From Betaproteobacteria bacterium (GTDB lineage: Bacteria; Pseudomonadota; Gammaproteobacteria; Burkholderiales; SG8-41): a DNA stretch of 6,175 nt. The stretch lies in the NCBI GenBank assembly GCA_020028375.1, contig JAHZNX010000277.1, forward strand, positions 1 to 6,175, read 5' to 3'. Shown here in pieces: positions 1-4,471 of this stretch. Below the pieces are notes generated by a model, which worked only from the letters and a program-made list of their open reading frames with translations, ran no database searches and was not told the origin of the DNA. How positions within the stretch are numbered: position 1 is the first letter of the stretch; each line of letters starts with the position of its first letter. The position numbers and the translations under genes are program-made.

Positions 1-596
1 AGCACCATCGCCGAGCGGATGTCCTGCAGCGAATCCACCGGCGGTACCGGGAAGTAGCCGCCCTTGATCGGCGCGCGGTGGCCCATGTTGCCGCCCTCGA
101 ATTCCTCGCCGGAGGACCACGGCGCCTCCTCCGACTTGATCTTGTAGAACGCCTGGCCCATCTCGATTTTCCAGGTCACCGAGTCGAAGACAAAGAACTC
201 GGGCTCGGGGCCGAAGTAAGCGGTGTCGGCGATGCCGGTGGACTTGAGATAGGCCTCGCCGCGCTTGGCGATCGAGCGCGGATCGCGGTCGTAGCCCTTG
301 CCGTCGGAGGGCTCGATGACGTCGCATGTGAGGAGCAGCGTCGGCTCATCGGTGAAGGGGTCCATGCGCGCGGTGTCCGGGTCGGGCAGCAGCACCATGT
401 CGGAGGCTTCGATGCTTTTCCAGCCGGCGATGGAGGAACCGTCGAAGTAGTGCCCGTCGCTGAACTTGTGCTCGCCAAATGCCGATACCGGCACCGACAC
501 ATGCTGCTCCTTGCCGCGCGTGTCGGTGAAGCGCAAGTCGACGAACTTCACCTCGTTGTCTTTGACCATTTTCATTACGTCCGCGACGGTTCCCAT
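1..596 (-). CDS. glnA: Glutamine synthetase type I, N-terminal part (cut by window edge)
   Basis: Glutamine synthetase makes glutamine from glutamate, ammonia and ATP in the cytoplasm and is the main entry point for ammonium nitrogen. The minus strand reads open from ATG at 596 to the window edge, giving 198 complete residues that begin MGTVADVMKMVKDNEVKFVD. Visible family marks are the N-terminal beta-grasp region, the DGSS loop at residues 52-55, and GPEPEFFVFD at residues 129-138, which holds two conserved metal-binding glutamates (E131 and E133). The start is supported by AGGAGA five bases upstream. The frame continues past position 1, so roughly the last 270 residues of a normal 470-residue enzyme, including the adenylylation loop, lie outside the window. 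Upstream sigma54 and NtrC sites show nitrogen control. I see no disruption in the visible part. The family assignment is essentially certain. Confidence 0.97.
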   Translation of the reverse strand, partial: MGTVADVMKMVKDNEVKFVDLRFTDTRGKEQHVSVPVSAFGEHKFSDGHYFDGSSIAGWKSIEASDMVLLPDPDTARMDPFTDEPTLLLTCDVIEPSDGKGYDRDPRSIAKRGEAYLKSTGIADTAYFGPEPEFFVFDSVTWKIEMGQAFYKIKSEEAPWSSGEEFEGGNMGHRAPIKGGYFPVPPVDSLQDIRSAMV

Positions 597-601
597 CGAG
601 C

Positions 602-607
602 TCTCCT
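602..607 (-). promoter_or_regulatory. Ribosome binding site of glnA
   Basis: The minus strand reads AGGAGA followed by a five-base spacer and ATG at 596. It is a strong Shine-Dalgarno match and the only clear one at an assigned start in this window. It fixes the glnA start. Confidence 0.8.
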
Positions 608-654
608 GAGTTGATTGTTATAGCGAAAATCCGGCAATCCGGGCCTTCCTGTTG

Positions 655-670
655 AGCAGGAATTATGCCA
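655..670 (-). promoter_or_regulatory. Sigma54 (-24/-12) promoter of glnA
   Basis: The minus strand reads TGGCATAATTCCTGCT. This fits the RpoN consensus TGGCACG-N4-TTGCW, with GG and GC at the required spacing (10 bases between the two dinucleotides). With C of the GC at -12, transcription would start near 644 and give a leader of about 48 nt before the ATG at 596. Two NtrC-type palindromes lie upstream at roughly -96 and -126, the geometry expected for enhancer-dependent sigma54 activation. The start point is inferred from promoter geometry. Confidence 0.85.
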
Positions 671-731
671 AGCGTTTTTGTGCGAAACGCATTGTGCCAC
701 AAGGGGTTTGTTTCACCCACCCGCTTTCTTC

Positions 732-748
732 CGCACCAGATTCGTGCC
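732..748. promoter_or_regulatory. NtrC (NRI) binding site, weaker copy
   Basis: The sequence CGCACCAGATTCGTGCC matches the NtrC palindrome TGCACCA-N3-TGGTGCA at 11 of 14 defined positions. Its centre, 740, lies 30 bp from the centre of the stronger site, close to three helical turns, so two NtrC dimers would sit on the same DNA face. It lies about 96 bp upstream of the predicted glnA start point. Confidence 0.75.
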
Positions 749-761
749 CGGGCGAGCATTG

Positions 762-778
762 TGCACCATATTGGTGCG
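762..778. promoter_or_regulatory. NtrC (NRI) binding site, near-perfect copy
   Basis: The sequence TGCACCATATTGGTGCG matches the NtrC palindrome at 13 of 14 defined positions. The centre at 770 is about 126 bp upstream of the predicted sigma54 start of glnA, similar to the paired enhancer sites upstream of enterobacterial glnA. It also lies just upstream of the divergent rhodanese gene, so an effect on that gene is possible, but no sigma54 promoter is visible in that direction. Confidence 0.87.
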
Positions 779-802
779 GCGGGGCTATGCTTCCGGGTCG
801 GA

Positions 803-808
803 TAGAAT
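803..808 (+). promoter_or_regulatory. Possible -10 element for the rhodanese gene
   Basis: TAGAAT is a good sigma70 -10 hexamer upstream of the rhodanese gene. No convincing -35 hexamer lies 16-18 bp upstream, where the sequence is CG-rich. If used, it would give a leader of about 65-70 nt. This is a weak call. Confidence 0.25.
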
Positions 809-882
809 AGCCGTTACTTTCCAGTCGCATAGGCTCGCATGAGTGAGCGCTTGCTGCGACGTTGATGAGCGAGGCCCGCGAA

Positions 883-1332
883 ATGACTGTCGCCGAAATC
901 CTTCAGAAAGCCGCCGCGCGCGGGCGCCAGCTCGGCCTGCCGTACAGCGGGGCACTGACGCCGGCCGAAGCCTTCGAGGTGTGGCGCAACTCGCCCGGCG
1001 CGAAGCTCGTCGACGTGCGCACCCGCGCCGAGTGGGATTACGTCGGTCGCATACCCGGCGCCGTCGAGATCGAGTTGCTCACCTATCCCGGCAGCCGGCC
1101 GAACCCCGGGTTCGTGGCCGAGCTCGCGAAAAACGCGGACAAGGGGGCGCCGGTGCTCTTCATCTGCCGCAGCGGCGGGCGCTCGCACAACGCCGCCATG
1201 CTCGCCCAACAGGCGGGCTACGCCGCGAGCTACAACGTGCTGGAAGGCTTCGAAGGCGATCGCGACGCCCAGGGTCACCGCAATACCACCGGCGGATGGC
1301 GGGTCGCGGGACTGCCCTGGACGCAGTCCTAA
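883..1332 (+). CDS. Rhodanese-like domain protein (sulfurtransferase)
   Basis: This is a single-domain rhodanese of 149 residues, probably cytoplasmic, as no signal peptide or membrane segment is visible. Family marks are LVDVRTRAEW at residues 42-51, RIPGAVEIE at 56-64, and the active-site loop CRSGGRS at 95-101, whose Cys95 would carry the persulfide. The C-terminal part NVLEGFEGD followed by GGWRVAGLPW is typical of this rhodanese subfamily. Start choice: ATG at 883 has GAGG eight bases upstream and begins where similar proteins, as I recall them, begin. An ATG at 865 would add six residues but has no Shine-Dalgarno. The gene is divergent from glnA, and its stop overlaps the uppP stop by four bases, leaving no room for a terminator. 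The sulfur acceptor is unknown. A nitrogen-related role is only suggested by location. Confidence 0.9.
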   Translation: MTVAEILQKAAARGRQLGLPYSGALTPAEAFEVWRNSPGAKLVDVRTRAEWDYVGRIPGAVEIELLTYPGSRPNPGFVAELAKNADKGAPVLFICRSGGRSHNAAMLAQQAGYAASYNVLEGFEGDRDAQGHRNTTGGWRVAGLPWTQS

Positions 1333-2153
1333 TCCGGGCTCCAGTCGACGAGGCCGGCATATCCCGTGGCGAGGACGATCGCCCCGAAGGCGATGCGATA
1401 CCAGGCGAAGACGCTGAAATCGTGGCTCGCGATGTAGCGCAGCAGCCAGCGCACGCACAGGAACGCCGAGACAAACGAGACGATAAAGCCGACGGTGAAG
1501 ACGCCCAGATCGCCGGCGTCGAAGAGCCCACGATTTCGGTAGAAGTCGTAGGCGCCCGCCGCGATCAGCGTCGGCACCGCGAGGAAGAACGAGAACTCGG
1601 TCGCAGCCCGGCGCGACAGCCCGAACAGCATGCCGCCGATGATCGTCGCGCCCGCCCGCGACATGCCGGGAATCAGCGCAAACGCCTGCGCCAGGCCGAC
1701 CTTGAGCGCGTCCTTCCACGTCATGTCGTCGACCCGCTCCACCGCCGTCCGCCGCGGCGAACGCTCCACCCAGAGGATGATCAAGCCGCCGAGAATGAAT
1801 GCGGCGGCGACGGGGACCGCGTGGAAGAGGTGCTGCTTGATGGCGCTCCCGAAAGCGAGCCCGAGCACCGCCGCCGGCAGGAACGCCACCCCAAGATTAA
1901 TTGCGAAGCGCTGAGCCGCGGGATCACGATGCAGGCCCGCAAGCACGCGCCCGAAGCGGGCGCGGTATTCCCAAATGACTGCGAGCATCGCCCCGCTCTG
2001 GATCACGAGCTCGAATACCTTGGCTTTTTCCCCGGTGTAGCCGATCACCTGACCGGCGATGATCAGGTGCCCGGTGCTGGAGACCGGCAGGAACTCGGTG
2101 AGACCTTCGACGACGCCCAGGATGACGGCTTTGAGATAGAGCGCGAGATCCAT
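1329..2153 (-). CDS. uppP: Undecaprenyl-diphosphate phosphatase UppP (BacA)
   Basis: This is an integral inner-membrane enzyme that removes a phosphate from undecaprenyl diphosphate, regenerating the lipid carrier for peptidoglycan and other envelope polymers. High dosage confers bacitracin resistance in other bacteria. The protein has 274 residues, normal for the family. The N-terminal catalytic motif EGLTEFLPVSSTGH covers residues 16-29 with E16, E20 and H29. The second motif PGMSRAGAT covers 162-170 with R166. Several hydrophobic segments span the protein, for example around 85-102, 113-129, 187-202 and 217-236. The start at 2153 has no good Shine-Dalgarno. A TAGAAT hexamer (2163-2168, minus) so close to the ATG could make a nearly leaderless transcript, though no -35 is visible. 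Otherwise uppP would be read through from the transporter genes, whose last stop is 115 bp upstream across a heptad repeat element. It converges on the rhodanese gene with a 4-bp overlap. Confidence 0.97.
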   Translation of the reverse strand: MDLALYLKAVILGVVEGLTEFLPVSSTGHLIIAGQVIGYTGEKAKVFELVIQSGAMLAVIWEYRARFGRVLAGLHRDPAAQRFAINLGVAFLPAAVLGLAFGSAIKQHLFHAVPVAAAFILGGLIILWVERSPRRTAVERVDDMTWKDALKVGLAQAFALIPGMSRAGATIIGGMLFGLSRRAATEFSFFLAVPTLIAAGAYDFYRNRGLFDAGDLGVFTVGFIVSFVSAFLCVRWLLRYIASHDFSVFAWYRIAFGAIVLATGYAGLVDWSPD

Positions 2154-2185
2154 GCGCGCGCTATTCTACTCGACCGCTCCGGCAC

Positions 2186-2266
2186 AGTAATGAGTAATGG
2201 GTAATGGGTAATGGGTGAACGGCAGGACTCGCTCACGCATTACTCATTACTCATCACCCATTACCG
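2186..2266. repeat. Heptanucleotide inverted-repeat element, copy 1
   Basis: On the plus strand the left arm is built of seven-base units (AGTAATG twice, then GGTAATG twice, then GGTGA) at 2186-2218. After a short loop the right arm (2235-2266) has CATTACT twice, then CATCACC and CATTACC, the complementary heptads. The arms can fold into an imperfect hairpin on either strand. The 32-bp right arm is identical to that of the second copy at 4436-4467. The element ends two bases from the stop codon of the permease gene and fills most of the permease-uppP gap. I see no open reading frame, transposase or clear target duplication. It resembles in style the heptad STRR repeats known from cyanobacteria, but I cannot name the family. 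Confidence 0.88.
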
Positions 2267-2268
2267 CT

Positions 2269-3609
2269 CTATTCGTAGCGCAGCGCCTCGATCGGCAGCA
2301 ACCGCGAGGCCTTGCGCGCGGGATAGAAGCCGAAGAACACGCCGACGACCGCAGCAAAACCCGCCGCGAGGACAATCGCCTGGGCGTTCAGCTCGGTCCG
2401 CCACTCGGCGAGGTGGCCGACCGCGTACGATCCGCCCACGCCCAGCAGGATGCCGAGCAGCCCGCCGATCAGGGCGAGCGTCACCGCCTCCACCAGGAAC
2501 TGCGCCAGGATGTCGCGACCGCGCGCGCCGACCGCCATCCGCAGCCCGATCTCGCGCGTGCGCTCGGTGACGGAAACCAGCATGATGTTCATGATGCCGA
2601 TGCCGCCCACGAGCAGGGAGACCGAGGCGATCGCTGCGAGCAGAAGCGTCATGATGCGGCTCGATTGCTCCTGCGCCTGCAGCACCTCCGAGAGGTTGCG
2701 CAGCGTGAAGTCGTCGTCCTGCCCCGCCTGGATGCGGTGGCGCTGTCGCAGAAGGCTGCGGATCTGCTCCTCGGCCTGCGTCATGTCCTCGCCGTCCCGG
2801 ATCTTGATCGAAACCGACCCGACACCGCGGTGCCTGGCGGTTCCCCCGCCCAAAACGCGGTTGCGGGCCGTGGAGATCGGCATCAGGATCACGTCGTCCT
2901 GGTCCTGCCCGATCAGGCTCTGGCCCTTGCGCTCCAGCAAGCCGATCACGGTGAACGGCACCTTGCGGATGCGGATCACCTGGCCGATGGGATCCCCGTC
3001 CCCGAACAGGTTGCGCGCCACGGTTTCGCCCAGCAGCGCCACCTTCCCCGCACCGCTTAATTCCGCCGGCTCGAAGCTCCTGCCGGCCGCGATGAACCAG
3101 TTCCGCGCCTCGAAGTAATCGGGCGTCACTCCGTAAAAGACCGTAGCCCAGTTGCTGGTGCCCGCGACCACCTGGCCCGTGCCGCGCAGCGCGGGTGCCG
3201 CCGCCTGCACCGCTGCGACCTCGCGCTGGATCGCGTAGGAGTCGTCCTCGGTCAGCGAGGGGCGCGAGCCTGCGCCCATGCGCACCCCGCCGCTCGTCAC
3301 CGAGCCGGGCATCAGGATGATGAGATTGGTGCCGAGCGTCCGGATCTGGTCCTCGACCCGCGCCTGCGCGCCGCTGCCCACCGAGATCATGACGATGACG
3401 GCGGCGACCCCGATGATGATGCCGAGCATGGTGAGCGTGCTGCGGCCCTGCGCCCTTCGCGGGTCGCATCCCCGGAAACCGGGGCGCGTCGAGGGGCGGA
3501 AGAGGAGCCCTCTGGGATCTGACCCCCGGCGGCGCGCATGGATCGGCGGTGCGACACGCTCATGATCGGCTCCACGGTCGCATCCCCGTAAACGGGGCCC
3601 CTGCTCCAC
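2269..3609 (-). CDS. MacB-type ABC transporter permease, abnormal N-terminus
   Basis: This is the membrane half of a MacB-like exporter, with FtsX-fold topology: one N-terminal membrane helix, a large periplasmic domain, then three helices. With GTG at 3609 as start it has 446 residues. TM1 is about 59-79 (LTMLGIIIGVAAVIVMISVG). The periplasmic MacB_PCD-type domain runs about 80-315. TM2-TM4 lie near 318-343, 371-397 and 411-431, with the family sequence TERTREIGLRMAVGA at 348-362 and YPARKASRLLPIEALRYE at the end. Everything from about residue 51 on is normal. Residues 1-50 are arginine- and glycine-rich and unlike the short amphipathic lead-in usual before TM1, and that DNA holds palindromic repeats. 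The true start is therefore uncertain. An ATG overlapping the ATPase stop (3638) is in the wrong frame, an in-frame ATG at 3429 falls inside TM1, and the GTG has only a poor Shine-Dalgarno. A 5'-damaged gene or a frameshift is possible. It would pair with the ATPase encoded just upstream. Confidence 0.8.
   Translation of the reverse strand: MEQGPRLRGCDRGADHERVAPPIHARRRGSDPRGLLFRPSTRPGFRGCDPRRAQGRSTLTMLGIIIGVAAVIVMISVGSGAQARVEDQIRTLGTNLIILMPGSVTSGGVRMGAGSRPSLTEDDSYAIQREVAAVQAAAPALRGTGQVVAGTSNWATVFYGVTPDYFEARNWFIAAGRSFEPAELSGAGKVALLGETVARNLFGDGDPIGQVIRIRKVPFTVIGLLERKGQSLIGQDQDDVILMPISTARNRVLGGGTARHRGVGSVSIKIRDGEDMTQAEEQIRSLLRQRHRIQAGQDDDFTLRNLSEVLQAQEQSSRIMTLLLAAIASVSLLVGGIGIMNIMLVSVTERTREIGLRMAVGARGRDILAQFLVEAVTLALIGGLLGILLGVGGSYAVGHLAEWRTELNAQAIVLAAGFAAVVGVFFGFYPARKASRLLPIEALRYE
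3462..3487. repeat. Short hairpin repeat, copy B (type I-E CRISPR repeat-like)
   Basis: The plus strand reads GGTCGCATCCCCGG, AAA, CCGGGGCGC. It forms a six-pair stem CCCCGG/CCGGGG with a three-base loop, preceded by GGTCGCAT. It shares its first 13 bases with the copy at 3576-3601, and the stem is kept although the loop-proximal bases differ. Confidence 0.6.
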
Positions 3610-3622
3610 GTTCCGCCGATCC
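3540..3622. repeat. Inverted repeat flanking hairpin copy A
   Basis: GGATCGGCGG at 3540-3549 is the exact complement of CCGCCGATCC at 3613-3622. Inside lie a second complementary pair (TGCGAC at 3550-3555 with GTCGCA at 3577-3582) and a CCCCG/CGGGG hairpin at 3584-3597. The layered pairing suggests a small structured element, but its identity is unknown. Confidence 0.5.
3576..3601. repeat. Short hairpin repeat, copy A (type I-E CRISPR repeat-like)
   Basis: The plus strand reads GGTCGCATCCCCG, TAAA, CGGGGCCCC. It forms a five-pair stem with a four-base loop. The copy starts 114 bp from copy B. The layout CGGT-N3-ATCCCCG-N4-CGGGG recalls type I-E CRISPR repeats read in reverse, but two copies at this spacing do not make an array. 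Confidence 0.6.
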
Positions 3623-3634
3623 CTGCTCCGCCGC

Positions 3635-4369
3635 TCATGCCGCTTCCTTTTCAAGCTCGCGCAGCATGGCATGCGCGTCGGCGGGCTGCGCCACCCGCTG
3701 GTCGTCGAGCACGTGGCCGTCGCGGAAGTGGATGATGCGCGAGGCAAACGAGGCGATGTCGCGTTCGTGCGTTACGAGCACCACCGTCAACCCTTCCCGG
3801 TTGAGCTGCTGCAGCGCGCCCATCAGCTCGAAGCTCGTGTGCGTGTCGAGCGCGCCGGTGGGCTCGTCGGCGAGGATCAGCACCGGATTGTTGACCAGCG
3901 CGCGCGCGATCGCGACCCGCTGCTGCTGGCCGCCGGAGAGCTGCTGGGGATGGTGCCCGGCGCGATCGGCGAGGCCCACCTGGGCGAGGCGCGCCAGCGC
4001 GCGCTGCCGGCGCTCCTGCTTCGGACAGCGGCTGTAGAGGAGAGGCAGCTCGACGTTCTCGACGGCCGTCGTGCGCGGAAGCAGGTTGAAGTTCTGGAAC
4101 ACGAAGCCGATGCCGCGGTTGCGGATCGCCGCCAGCGCATCGCCCTCCAGTCCCGACAGGCGCTCGCCCGCGAGGAAATACTCCCCGCTCGTCGGCGAGT
4201 CGAGGCAGCCGAGCAGGTTCATGAAGGTGGACTTGCCCGAGCCCGACGGCCCCATCACCGCCACGAACTCGCCCGCCGCGATATCGAGCGAAACGCCGCG
4301 CAGCGCCGTCACGGAGTAGCTCTCCATGCGGTACTCTTTGACGATGTCGCGGGTGACGATCAGGGACAT
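3635..4369 (-). CDS. MacB-type ABC transporter ATP-binding protein (separate subunit)
   Basis: This cytoplasmic ATPase of 244 residues powers the MacB-like permease encoded downstream. All nucleotide-binding motifs are intact: Walker A GPSGSGKST at residues 40-48, Q-loop Gln92 in VFQNFNLLPRT, signature LSGGQ at 144-148, Walker B LILADE at 164-169, D-loop ALD at 173-175, and switch His201 in VTHE. The sequence is of the MacB/LolD/YknY type. The MacA-like adaptor gene just upstream favours a MacB-type role over LolD. In E. coli MacB this domain is fused to the permease; here it is a separate gene, as in YknXYZ systems. ATG at 4369 keeps the conserved N-terminal strand, while Met15 would remove it. 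No Shine-Dalgarno precedes the start: the heptad repeat element runs to three bases before the ATG. Its TGA overlaps an out-of-frame ATG (3636-3638). Confidence 0.95.
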   Translation of the reverse strand: MSLIVTRDIVKEYRMESYSVTALRGVSLDIAAGEFVAVMGPSGSGKSTFMNLLGCLDSPTSGEYFLAGERLSGLEGDALAAIRNRGIGFVFQNFNLLPRTTAVENVELPLLYSRCPKQERRQRALARLAQVGLADRAGHHPQQLSGGQQQRVAIARALVNNPVLILADEPTGALDTHTSFELMGALQQLNREGLTVVLVTHERDIASFASRIIHFRDGHVLDDQRVAQPADAHAMLRELEKEAA

Positions 4370-4372
4370 GGA

Positions 4373-4467
4373 TAATGGGTAATGGGTAATGGGTAATGGG
4401 TAATGGGTTAACGGCTGTTGAGGTTAGTCACTTCCACGCATTACTCATTACTCATCACCCATTACCG
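4373..4467. repeat. Heptanucleotide inverted-repeat element, copy 2
   Basis: The left arm is five exact tandem units of TAATGGG (4373-4407). After a loop of about 28 bp the right arm (4436-4467) has the complementary heptads CATTACT twice, CATCACC and CATTACC, identical over 32 bp to copy 1. Loop sequences differ between copies apart from a shared AACGGC. The element ends four bases from the macA stop and begins three bases from the ATPase ATG, so it is the whole intergenic space. In the operon mRNA the arms could pair into a long imperfect hairpin directly before the ATPase start codon. Units on the arm just after macA contain TAATG or TGATG, overlapping stop and start codons. Confidence 0.9.
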
Positions 4468-4471
4468 GTCT

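Larger units (their letters stand above)
3460..3634. other. Repeat-rich stretch between ATPase stop and recognisable permease sequence
   Basis: In split MacB systems the permease usually starts at or near the ATPase stop and reaches TM1 after about 20-30 codons. Here the gap to TM1 is about 200 bp. The stretch translates in no frame into a helix-like lead-in. It holds two hairpin repeats (3462-3487 and 3576-3601), a 10-bp inverted repeat (3540-3549 with 3613-3622), and CCCTGCTCC twice (3599-3607 and 3621-3629). I infer inserted or rearranged DNA, possibly still translated in frame with the permease. No ends or target duplications can be fixed. Confidence 0.6.

Noticed and set aside
681..699. 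A second sigma54-like sequence on the minus strand (TGGCAC followed by CGCA)
   Set aside because: The distance between GG and GC is 13 bases instead of 10, so it does not fit RpoN spacing. The site at 655-670 fits exactly.
843..2204. Long plus-strand open frame antisense to uppP and overlapping the rhodanese gene
   Set aside because: The product is Arg/Asp-rich without family features, and the frame exists because the opposing real genes are GC-rich. uppP and the rhodanese have clear motifs.
2215..3060. Plus-strand open frame starting in the heptad repeat, with a THYS-type repetitive N-terminus
   Set aside because: Antisense to the permease's conserved periplasmic domain; its start is just translated repeat sequence, a known source of false predictions.
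3462..3601. A true CRISPR array
   Set aside because: Only two clear repeats 114 bp apart, no regular spacers, no cas genes, and a position at the 5' end of a permease gene. Kept only as a resemblance.
3387..3638. An 83-residue gene starting at the ATG that overlaps the ATPase stop
   Set aside because: It runs out of frame into the permease coding sequence and its product is low-complexity. Noted only because the ATGA overlap may be the remnant of the original permease start.
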